Positions 21,101 to 31,600 of a stretch of DNA of 64,000 nt are shown in pieces. The notes beneath the pieces are model-generated. The model saw only the letters and a list, made by a program, of their open reading frames with translations. It was not told the DNA's origin and searched no databases. The DNA is from Rhodamnia argentea. Lineage: Eukaryota > Streptophyta > Magnoliopsida > Myrtales > Myrtaceae. The position numbers and the translations under genes are program-made. The stretch covers positions 22,946,934 to 23,010,933 of the forward strand of contig NC_063151.1 in the NCBI RefSeq assembly GCF_020921035.1. Reading direction: 5' to 3'. Positions within the stretch are counted from its first letter, which is position 1, and each line of letters opens with the position of its first letter.

Positions 21101-23846
21101 GCTGTTAACCTTTTAAAAATTGTTGTGTGACTTTTATCTACTCTTGCGTGTGGAAGCCAATGTGGCATTTTGCCTTTTACATAATCAAGGAGGCTGTTTG
21201 TTTCAAGATGTCATATGTCGGCTCTCTCACCTTTAATGTTGCAGAGAGAATATGAAGAGTTCAAAGTCCGTATAAATGGGTTGGTGGCAATGGCACAGAA
21301 AGTTCCTGAAGAAGGTTGGACAATGCAGGACGGCACTCCGTGGCCTGGGAACAATGTCAGAGATCATCCTGGAATGATCCAGGTGGATGCTGCATTCGGC
21401 AATTTATATATGATTTATGGCACAAGATTTGTGAAGTTGGCCTATGCTCAGAGAGTTAAAAAAATTCTTTTCGTTTAATCATATTCATGTAGGTTTTCCT
21501 TGGCCAAAATGGTGTCCGTGATGTTGAAGGAAATGAATTACCTCAGCTAGTTTATGTCTCTCGTGAGAAGAGACCTGGTTTTGATCATCACAAGAAAGCT
21601 GGAGCCATGAATGCTCTGGTATGAAACCCCATCTCTCCTCAGGACCTTTAAAAGTTTGGTCGTACTTCTCAGCTGTTTACATCATCTCTCTCAATTCGCT
21701 GAATTACCTACTATTTTGTGAGTCGTTAATCTAGGTGCGGGTCTCAGCAGTCATCACAAATGCCCCTTATATGCTGAACGTGGATTGTGATCACTATATA
21801 AACAACAGCAAGGCTCTTCGAGAAGCCATGTGCTTCATGATGGATCCAATTTCGGGCAAGAAGATATGTTACGTGCAATTTCCACAGAGATTTGACGGGA
21901 TAGATCGTCATGATAGATACTCAAATCGTAATGTAGTATTTTTTGACGTAAGTAAACAAATAAACAGGCCTCATCAATGTTGTAAGGTTCTTCCTTTCCT
22001 CTTTTTCTGGAAAAAAAACGAGTCATTCATATATTCTGATGTCTATAATGTTGAATCCAGATAAATATGAAGGGTTTGGATGGCATACAAGGACCAATTT
22101 ATGTTGGAACTGGTTGTGTCTTCCGGAGGCAGGCTTTGTATGGATATGATGCCCCAATAAAAAAGAAACCTCCTAGGAAAACATGTAACTGTTGGCCGAA
22201 ATGGTGCTGCTTGTGTTGTGGATCTAGAAAAAGGGATAGGAAAATGAAGTCGAATGAGCAAAAGAAGACAGTGAGGAACAGGGAGGCTTCAAAGCAGATC
22301 CATGCACTGGAAAATATTGAAGAGGGAATTGAAGGTGCCCATTTTCTATCTAAATGAATCGTTGGACTTGCATGTTGTTCCACTTGCATGAAGTAGTCTT
22401 AAGGTGCTTGCTTGTTATTTTCTCTCTAAATTTCTGATTGATAGAGCATTGTTCTCAGAATAGAGATGGATAGATGCAAAATGTCACATAATTTTAGGGA
22501 CTCTGTTTCAGGTATAGACAATGAAAAATCATCACTGATGTCCCGAGTGAAGTTCGAGAAGAAGTTTGGTCAATCCCCGGTTTTCATAGCTACAACCCTG
22601 ATGGAAGAAGGTGGCGTCCCAAAGGGAGCCACTACTGCATCACTTTTGAAAGAAGCCATTCACGTCATTAGCTGTGGTTATGAGGACAAAACAGAATGGG
22701 GAAAAGAGGTAAAAGATCTTACAATTTCAGCTTAAATCACTGCTTTTGATACTGTATCAAGAGTATCCAGTATTGCATTGCGCTTATTGTCTACTTGTAA
22801 CTGTCCCTTAGGTGGGCTGGATATATGGCTCCGTTACAGAGGATATCTTAACAGGCTTCAAGATGCACTGTCATGGCTGGCGATCTGTATTCTGCATGCC
22901 TAAGCGGCCCGCTTTCAAGGGCTCAGCTCCAATAAACCTCTCAGATCGCCTGCATCAGGTTCTCCGTTGGGCTCTTGGATCGGTTGAGATCCTTTTGAGC
23001 AGGCATTGTCCGATATGGTATGGATATGGCTGCGGCTTAAAATGGCTAGAGCGGTTTTCTTACATCAACTCGGTCGTCTATCCTTTGACGTCCATTCCCT
23101 TGATCGCATATTGTACTCTTCCAGCTGTTTGTCTTCTAACGGGAAAGTTCATTGTCCCTGAGGTAACTTCCACCACACTTCCAGGAGTTCTGTGCTTGCT
23201 CGAGCAATTGGTTTTGCTTTGCAACAAGACCATGGCTGACTATACCTTTTCAACATTGTTGCAGATAAGCAACTATGCTAGTCTCATTTTCATGGCACTC
23301 TTTATATCCATCGCGGCTACAGGCATCCTCGAGATGCAGTGGGGTGGTGTCGGCATCCACTACTGGTGGAGAAACGAGCAGTTCTGGGTAATTGGGGGGG
23401 TCTCATCTCACCTGTTTGCTCTCTTCCAGGGTCTACTAAAAGTTTTGGCCGGCGTCAACACAAACTTCATGGTCACGTCCAAAGCCGGAGACAACGGAGA
23501 GTTCTCTGAGCTATACCTCTTCAAGTGGACATCCTTGTTAATCCCTCCCTTGACTCTGCTCATCCTAAACATAACTGGAGTCATTGTCGGCGTTTCAGAT
23601 GCCATCAACAATGGCTACGAATCTTGGGGTCCACTGTTGGGCAAACTATTCTTTGCTCTGTGGGTCATTGTTCATCTGTATCCCTTCCTCAAGGGATTCA
23701 TGGGAAAACAGGATCGGGTACCCACGATCATAATTGTTTGGGCAATTCTTCTCGCCTCGATATTAACTCTTTTATGGGTCCGAATAAACCCATTCATTTC
23801 CAAGGACGGCATTGTGCTAGAGGTGTGTGGATTGGATTGCAACTAG
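18124..23846 (+). CDS. CESA6: Cellulose synthase catalytic subunit, CesA6-type
   Basis: Fourteen coding exons: 18124-18201, 18677-18872, 19053-19288, 19368-19470, 19582-19753, 20408-20674, 20748-21093, 21245-21382, 21493-21618, 21735-21947, 22061-22334, 22512-22708, 22812-23162 and 23265-23846. All junctions are GT-AG and phases agree, giving 1092 aa. The enzyme polymerises UDP-glucose into beta-1,4-glucan as part of the plasma-membrane rosette. Visible features: RING-type zinc finger (about residues 37-85, eight cysteines), two N-terminal membrane spans (about 285-330), DDG (about 403-405), DCD (571-573), TED (791-793), QVLRW (831-835), six C-terminal spans, and end CGLDCN. The start [16 protein letters not shown] and the linker text fit the CesA2/5/6/9 group used in primary walls. 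The zinc finger has VCRHC where VCRPC is usual. Introns 4 (19471-19581) and 13 (23163-23264) have lengths divisible by three and no stop. Confidence 0.96.
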
Positions 23847-24155
23847 GATTAGGTGAGTTAGGAATGTTTTAGTAGACTAAAATTTTACCTGTAGAATTTT
23901 TGTTACTGTAGTTTACGATCGATTGTGTTCGTCGGTTGAAGACTCGAAGCGGAGGGCACCCTCTTGCGATTTGCAGTGGGATTCATCAAGGAGAAGGCTC
24001 CTTGAAGGGTGTATGTACAAAAAATGAAAATTGGAAAAGGAGAAAGGAAAAGAATGATTTTTGGCAGATGTGGACTTTGAGTTATGCAAAATCCTCTTGA
24101 TTGTTTCAGTGTGTTCAGTGATTTTTGTATGCCGTCTCCTTTTTGCCAAGAAGGT

Positions 24156-24161
24156 AATAAA
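24156..24161 (+). terminator. Poly(A) signal of CesA
   Basis: AATAAA about 310 bases after the stop codon. The 3' UTR would end just before the minus-strand pseudogene at 24195, so the two are convergent and almost touching. Confidence 0.5.
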
Positions 24162-24194
24162 TCAATCCACTAACAAAGAGAAATTGTGACCAAA

Positions 24195-25655
24195 ATTCCT
24201 AAATCTGTTTCCACGGTAAATCCATTAAGCTCTCTTGTTTTTTCATGGTGTTAGAAGCTGTGGCGCAACCAACTTGCTCCCATGCTGGGCATATTGCCTT
24301 TCCGATCTGGAGTTACAATCAGCTTCTTCGGTGTTCTTTCCATGAAAATTGCTCCTCCCTTTTGTCCTTCGGGTTGCCAAGCAATCAACAGCCCTCCGGT
24401 ATGCTCATTTTCCTCCGATTTTACATCGGAACTCTTGGTCGGAGGCGATTTCAGCTTTGGCAGCAGCATTCCGGCATTGTCAGCCACAATATCTGCAAAA
24501 GAATTACATGACAAGGAATTACTAATCTCTGTAGACACAAGCTTAAGTAGCAAGGAGCTGTCGCAATTGAAAACTGAAGTCTTGATGCCCATCCTTGTTG
24601 ACAAAATTGATAGGCGTCAAAGTATAGTTGGTTAAGGATTTCAAAATTGTATTTAAATATTAAATCACGCCTTCACTTGAAAGTCTAACATTTGGCTATA
24701 GTCCTATAAAATTTTCCGACGATATCAAAACTGAAGGTCTAAGTTCATATATTTTCGTACCTATATTTGCCTCTCCTATTATATATTTTCACGCTTTAGT
24801 CTTAGGTCAAAATCTAGCCTACACATGCGGAGAGTGTTAAAGTACTAAAATATTAAAGCATGCATTCATCCAAACGCTTCATATAAAAGCTTAAGCTTTT
24901 ACAATAATTTGCTGCGGTCTCGCAAAATTTTAACTGGAATGCATGTCTCTTTCCCAAGTACAATTCCTAATTCGATATTTTCACTGCCATCACACCTTGA
25001 GAACTTGGAATGACATTGAAATACATCCAAAGGGGCACTATCACTTGCATAAACTTGAGCCAGTTCGTTCTCACTTGTATCAAGGCACGAACGCTTAACC
25101 TCAGCACTCCCATCCTCCAACTTCTCGCGACCTGTATACTCTGCAATCATGGCTGAGACTTCTCGCTCCATTGACTCTTTCTCGTTACTTGATTGAAAAG
25201 CTCATTTATGGTTTGGGTAGTCAATGCAATGGTCATCTGGTGCATCTATCCCTTCATGTTCCCAGGGCATGGGAGTATTCTGACATAGCCACGTCCTCAG
25301 GATGCTTGTCATCGGTGACTCTGAAGATATCCCCATTGGTTTTCAATGTAGACTTGCTTAAAAAATTATATGAGCGTCCATGAATACAGCAGTTCGCTCT
25401 ACAGGATGATCCTCGTGATCTTTCTAATCTTCTACAGCAACTGCTGGACCATTTTCTTCCAACTTTGTGCTCCTCACCTTTACTCTGTCGGCATTTTTAC
25501 ATTTCATTTACTAAGTCTCGCTTCCTCGGTGTCTGCATCCACTTCCTTCGCTTTCTGAATTGTCAGCAAAGACAGCTCATTTTCCACCTAGTAAATATGT
25601 CTGCGACTCCACTTGACTCTCCAAAAACTTGTTTTCTGCATTGGGAAACAAAAGA
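24195..25655 (-). pseudogene. Broken partial duplicate of the last two exons of the 2332-aa gene
   Basis: Minus-strand sequence aligns with exons 12 and 13 of the large gene at 28618-37430. Shared text includes EVSAMI(Q/A)EY..REKLEDGS, GIKTSVF, TPKKL..T and the final 'gtggaaacag'. The match to exon 12 starts at an intact acceptor ('caatgcag', near 25645). The block is interrupted by about 260 bp of unrelated AT-rich DNA (24640-24900). A frameshift before 'gggagcaagttgg' changes the C terminus to SWLRHSF, and several stops break exon 12. It cannot make the family protein. The PPR gene lies between it and the parent, so the duplication was of a segment or was followed by insertion. Confidence 0.8.
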
Positions 25656-26157
25656 CTAATCGAATATCATCAAGAAAGAGAATGTATGAATTAAGAGTTG
25701 ACATTGCGAAATGACGATGTGATTTAAGTACTAACCATGAATCGATGGATCTCTGATTAATGAAACCAAGGGAGTTACGGAATTCTCCTGTCTTGTTTCT
25801 AGATTTAATGTATTCTAACTTTAAGATGATTTGTAAGTAGATTTACTTCATTTTATTCTTAGTATGACAATGGCCATCAACACAGCATACAAAGTGAAAT
25901 GAATGGCAGGTTCGCCAACTTATAATTAGGCAAGACACAACCTTCTGAACAATCTCACTCATGGTGTAAAATGAACGAAACGTATGCTTAGCAATCAGAT
26001 GGGATGGTCCTGTAATCTTAAGGGCCAGCTTCAGGGACAAGGACTCACGTAGATCATGAAACAAATTGCTACTGCCCAGCACTGATATCCACCCAGCAGA
26101 ACCTCCTTTCTTGTGTTCAGCAAACAGAAGCTTTTGATACTTTTTCAACATATTTTG

Positions 26158-28077
26158 TCACCAAAAGTCACCACAAGAGCAAGCTCCATCCGTAAAATGA
26201 TGATAACGGACAGGATCTCTTATCACAATAATCCTCTGCTCCATCTTGGCCAGAAGTTTTGTGAAAGTATGACAGTCTCCACAAATCCTCAGATTTTTTC
26301 TGATCATTATTGTCTTCTCTCTCGGTAAGCTCATGATTCCATATGCAATCGCGAGTTTTTCGCTGTGGTATTGAAGTGAAGCCTCCCTCTGTTCATCTTC
26401 AAGGTCCTGCAAAACAAAATTTGTGTCTGGGACATAGCCTATCGACATTAACCTCTGGACAGTCTGGTTTAAATGTCTATTGATCCCATCTATATGTGGA
26501 TGTGAGTCATCCCCTAAGATAAAAGCATGTATCTTCTTATTTACTTCAATCCAGCTGCATCCTGGCTCTTTTGCGATTCCTCTTACTCGCATGGACCTTC
26601 TAACCTCTGTGACCTCTTCCCACCTCTGGTTATTCGCATAAATATTTGACAGGAGTATGTAGGTACCCGCATCATCTGGATCCAGTTTTACCACCTGTTT
26701 CGCAGCATATATGGCCAGATCCGAATTCCGATGAACTCTGCAGGCACTAAGTAAGGTTCTCCAAGTAACAGCATCTGGTTCACATTCCATTTCGTTAATC
26801 AACTTAACAGCTTCATCCAGCTTCCCTGCCCTTCCTAGAAGATCAACCATGCAACCATAGTGCTCTCTACCAGGATCAATCCCAAAACTCCTTTTCATTG
26901 ACCGGAAATAGTGCAAACCATCTTCAACAAGCCCGGCATGGCTGCACGCAAAGAGAACACCTACAATGGTAATATAATTCGGTTCTGTACCAGAATGTTT
27001 CATTTGTTCAAACAGCCTCATTGCCTCTAAACTGCAACCATTTTGGGCCAATCCAGCAATCATGGTGCTCCAGGATATAACATCCCTTTCCGCCATTCTA
27101 CTAAAGACAGAGTTTGCACCCTCCAAACCGCCACATTTGCAATACATGTCAAGAAGTGCATTATTGAGGATAAGATCTCGATCAAACTTTAGTACATGAA
27201 CATGCACTTGTCTCCCCACTTCTAACAATGCTAACGCAGTAGACGCTCTCAAAACACTAGTTAAAGTCGCCTGATCAGGTGCGAAACCCGCTCTCTTCAT
27301 GCATTTATACATTTCAAGAGCTTTGTCGCCATTGCTATTTTGCGCAAAGGCCCCAATAATAGAATTCCAAACACCCAAATCCTTTGTCACCATCTCATTG
27401 AACACGTCCAAGGCATCTTGCAGCTCACCCTGTTTCGAGTAATTATCTATCAAAGCACTACGCACAAAGACATCAGACTCCATGCCAACTTTAATTATGC
27501 CACTGTGAAGTTGTCTAAGCATCCCCAAGTCCGCACAGGCCCTCAAAACCGACGAATAAGTATACATATTAGGTTGGACACCTCCCCTCAGCATCAAAAT
27601 CAGAAACTCCAAGGCCCTATTATTCATGCCCTTACTCACGTAAGCCGATATCAGCGTCGTCCAGGAAACGACGTTTCTATCGGGCATTTCGTCGAACAGG
27701 CCCTCCGCATCTTCCAATAGGTTGAACCTGACGTACATGTTGAGAAGGACGTTGAGTAAGTAGGTCTTGGGCTGATACCCACAAGAGAAAACGTGCTTGT
27801 GGACCGATTTACCTTCTTCGACGGCACCCCTGGCCACGCAACACTTGACGAGCTCGGAGTAGGTGATGGCGTCGGCCCAAATACCCTGCCTTTGCATGGC
27901 GTGCATAGCCTTCATGGCTCTGGAGAGGTCTCTCTGATGGCAGTGCTCGGCGAACTCGTCGAGAAGCGACGAGGACGATGGGCACGTCGGGCCGTGCGAA
28001 GCTATGGGAGTCGGACGGCCATGGCGCGAAGGTGGAAACGAGGCTATGCGTTTCGCTCTTGCTGAAATGGCTCGCAT
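26158..28077 (-). CDS. REME1: DYW-class PPR RNA-editing factor, REME1-like
   Basis: An intronless gene of 639 aa. The first 35-40 residues are rich in Arg/Ser/Ala and lack acids, as in mitochondrial transit peptides. About ten P/L/S pentatricopeptide repeats follow (for example NVVSWTTLISAYV, DVFVRSALIDNYSKQG, DVISWSTMIAGLAQNG), then E/E+ motifs (PGCSWIEV) and a DYW cytidine-deaminase domain with the zinc and catalytic set HSE (571-573) and CGDCH (599-603). The end is CSCGDFW, so the signature tripeptide is DFW, not DYW. From memory, the repeat order and text are closest to Arabidopsis At2g03880 (REME1), which edits mitochondrial transcripts; orthology is an inference. The start ATG is the first in frame, just before the transit peptide. 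The gene stands alone between the large gene and its partial copy. Confidence 0.93.
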   Translation of the reverse strand: MRAISARAKRIASFPPSRHGRPTPIASHGPTCPSSSSLLDEFAEHCHQRDLSRAMKAMHAMQRQGIWADAITYSELVKCCVARGAVEEGKSVHKHVFSCGYQPKTYLLNVLLNMYVRFNLLEDAEGLFDEMPDRNVVSWTTLISAYVSKGMNNRALEFLILMLRGGVQPNMYTYSSVLRACADLGMLRQLHSGIIKVGMESDVFVRSALIDNYSKQGELQDALDVFNEMVTKDLGVWNSIIGAFAQNSNGDKALEMYKCMKRAGFAPDQATLTSVLRASTALALLEVGRQVHVHVLKFDRDLILNNALLDMYCKCGGLEGANSVFSRMAERDVISWSTMIAGLAQNGCSLEAMRLFEQMKHSGTEPNYITIVGVLFACSHAGLVEDGLHYFRSMKRSFGIDPGREHYGCMVDLLGRAGKLDEAVKLINEMECEPDAVTWRTLLSACRVHRNSDLAIYAAKQVVKLDPDDAGTYILLSNIYANNQRWEEVTEVRRSMRVRGIAKEPGCSWIEVNKKIHAFILGDDSHPHIDGINRHLNQTVQRLMSIGYVPDTNFVLQDLEDEQREASLQYHSEKLAIAYGIMSLPREKTIMIRKNLRICGDCHTFTKLLAKMEQRIIVIRDPVRYHHFTDGACSCGDFW

Positions 28078-28617
28078 GCTTGGAACGATAGATTCTCTCC
28101 GAAAAGGGAGATTGATTGATCAACACTTTAACAGATCGACTCGGGCATGGAGAGATGACGATAGCGATTGTCTCGTATCGTTACCGTTCGTTACTCTCAT
28201 TCTTTTAGTAGCCAAGCTGTAAAAAGCCCACTCCTTTAGGTCTGATTCTCAATGTTGTGCTTGGGGAAAAATTTGACCCTGAACACCTTTAAAATAGGAG
28301 GTCCAAATACTATCCAACTTTTTATAACCAATTAGCATCATGCTTTCTTCAACCACTCACCTACACTCAAAGTTATCTGCTTTGCAATGATACAACTCAA
28401 TTGTCTGAATCAAGCCGAGAATTCAGTTGATTCGTACCGAGACCCAAATTTGCCTAGTACAAACAATCGGCTGTCTTGCCTTTAGAAAAGCTTCAGAAAT
28501 CAAACTACACTAGCAGAATAAGTTAGTTTCAATGGTACATCCTGTTTCATGAGCACTGGCACGAGTTATGCCGAGTGCTTTCCCAGAAAGGTAAAAGACC
28601 AACGGGCCACAGAATTC
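28078..28617. other. Spacer between PPR gene and 2332-aa gene
   Basis: Holds the PPR promoter/leader and the 3' UTR of the upstream gene, both on the minus strand. No other open frame of interest is seen. Confidence 0.5.
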
Positions 28618-31600
28618 CTATATCTGTTTCCTCTGTAGATCCTCCAAGACCCTCCTGGTTTTCGCTGTTTTGGAAGCTGTGACGCTACCGACTTGCTCCC
28701 ACTTAGTGCTCAGCATATTCTCTTTCATATCTGAAGTTGCAAGCAACTTCTTCGGCGTTTTCTTGATGAAATTGCTCCTGGCTTTTGTCCTTCCCACCAT
28801 TGAGGAATTGATAAGCTTCCCAGGTTCCTCCATTTTTACGTCCAAACTCTTGGTCAGAGGCGATATCAGATTCAGCTGCTGCATTGTGACATTTTCAGCT
28901 ACATCTGCAGAGAAATATCAACGAAAAGGATTACTAATCTATGTAGACACAAACTTAAGTTACAAGAAGCTATTCCTGTTGGAAAACCGAAGTCTTGATA
29001 CCTGTTCTTGCAGACAAATTGACAGATGCCGGACTATGGTTGTCTGAATTCGGAATAAATGTCTCTTTCTCCTTTTTTATTCCTAATTCAACATTTTCAT
29101 TGGCATAACTTGAAAATGACAAATGCTCCTTTCTTAACTCACTGGGAGCATGTTGTAGTGGGCATACATCCGAAGGGGCACGACCACTTGCATTAACATG
29201 AGCAAGTTCTTTCTCTCTGCTATCAACACAGGAAACCCTAACCTCAGTACTCCCATCTTCCAACTTCTCGCGATCCATATACTCTTGAATCATGGCAGAG
29301 ACTTCTTGCTCCGTTGAGTCTTTCTCATTCTTAATGGTAAGCTCCTCTGTGCCCGGGGAATTACTGCAACGGTCCTCTGTCACATCTTTCTTTTCATGTT
29401 CCAAATCACGGGAGTATTCAAATGTGGCCCCATCCTTAGAGTGCTCATCATCAGTGACTCTGATCATATCTTCCTTGTTTTCTTGGTTCTTCAAGAAAGT
29501 CTCATTTAATAGAGTAACTTGAGCATCAAAACGATCCACATGATCTTTTGAAACTTCTACAGTAACTACTGGAGCCTTTTCTTCCAACTTGGCGATCCTT
29601 ACCTCTACATAGTCAGCGTTCTTGGCATTTCCATTTCTCTGTCTCTCTTCCCCTGTGTCTGCATCCAATTTTCCTACACTGTCTAGTGAGTTGTCTCCAA
29701 ATACAAAGCTCATTTCCCAACTAGTAAATGTCTGCGACTCCACTTGACTCTCCAAAAACTTGTTTTCTTCATTAGGAAACAGACAACTTCTCTAGCATCG
29801 CCAATCAAAGAGAAAGTATGAAAGAACTCTACTTACATCATAAAATGAAGAAGCGGCTAAGTACTCACCAAGAATTGATGGATCTCCAATTGATGAAATC
29901 AGAGAAAAATCACTGCTAGAGTCAGCATTTGCAGAAAGTAGATTGGATTCAGTGGCAGGCTCATCAAGCCTTCCAGAACCAAGTGTTTCTTCATTGTGTT
30001 CAACAACCCTTTCACCTTTCGTACAAGAAGATTCACACACAACAGGATCAGTTTGCACAGACGCAACTTCATCATCTCCGGCATACTCTTTAGCAACTTC
30101 TCTGCAAGCTCCTGAGCTATGGTTAGAGTCGCTGGCATTTCCAAAAACAGCATGGTCCTCTTGAGGCTCATGAGCTTCCTGCGCTATAACTTCCGCTTCA
30201 AAAGGAAATCCATTTTAGTGGAGGTTTCCCCTAAAAATAGCATGATTGAACGCTGGCTTTATATGAGTAAGTGGAAACATGGCAAAGCTACACTAACCTC
30301 TGTCCCCATCGCTCTTCTCTTTGGCATTGGTGCCGATGTCCACATTGTTTTCTTTAGATGGGTCTTCCCCTACATTTTAAACAAGATGTGCATGATATTC
30401 ATCAAAGCAGAATGAACCTCAACGTGTCTTTCTCGCAGCTAGAAGATCTACTACTTTAGCACATAGCAAGAATTCAAAAGTCAAACTTCCCCAGCAAGGA
30501 TCCTCACCAGGAAATGGCACAACATTCAGAGGAGGTGCAATGGAAGAATCTGAAGCCTTATTTGGTTCATCACATGGATGTACAACTAAACGCTCGCCTA
30601 CAGAATTCGTCTTATCCCATTCATAGCCAATAGTCATGCCATGCCGAGACAATGTGGTTTCTCCAGCTGGCGTAGAGCCATACTCAAGATTAAAAGTTTC
30701 TGGATTTTCTTGCATAATCAACGCGCTAGCTTCATCTTCTGTATGTAAGATATCTTCACGAGAAGTATTCACTATCTCAATGGGACTATTGACATTAGGA
30801 GCAGCTTCTATCATGTGACTGCTGACCTCATCCAAATGACTTCTCTTCAGTAATTTATCATCATCAAATTGGACAGCATCTGTCCTGATATCCTTTGGGA
30901 TGAGTCCGCTTTCTGTAGTTCCAACATATATGCTGACATCTGCAGATATAGGTTCTAAGGGGATAGGATATTCCAAGGTTGCTGGCACCTTTTGGTCTGG
31001 CCACAAACAATTTCCTCTTTGACCATCGCAACGAACAATCTTCTGTTCATCAGAGTGCAGCATGGTTCCCAAGACTTCATTGAAGTTACACTTAGGATCT
31101 TCAGCAGCCACTCCTGGAGTAATTGTAGTGTCAAGATCGATCTTTGTAGACTCGTCTCCATGAAATTGAACGCAATCTTGGAGAAAAACTGATGTTGTGT
31201 TTCCATCTTCTTCCTTGTTAAGTTTATCCACCGCCACGATGGTCACAGTTGCAGAGGAAGCTTCCTCTTCAACTTCATAAAATTTGCAGATGCTCCCTTT
31301 GTTATTTTGATGGAAGCTTAGAGCTTCCTTTTGTGCATTCAACTCCTCTCCACCAGCACGTGGCAAATGACAATTGCCTACTTCAATAACATCAGAATTT
31401 CCTTCTTCAAGTGCTTCAAGGTTTTCAGAATGGTTTGCAGATTGATTGGCTGAAAAGTTTAGATTAGATGATGCAGTCAGCTCCATCTTGTCCACTTTAA
31501 ACCCCATCTCCTCCTGCTGACCACCATCATCCAATTCCTCCTGCTTATGGCCATATGAGCTCGAAGACAGAGAACTCACAGTTCCTTTCTTCTCCAGGGA

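Noticed and set aside
27340..28065. Plus-strand open frames of 90-126 codons opposite the PPR gene
   Set aside because: Shadows of the long minus-strand coding frame.
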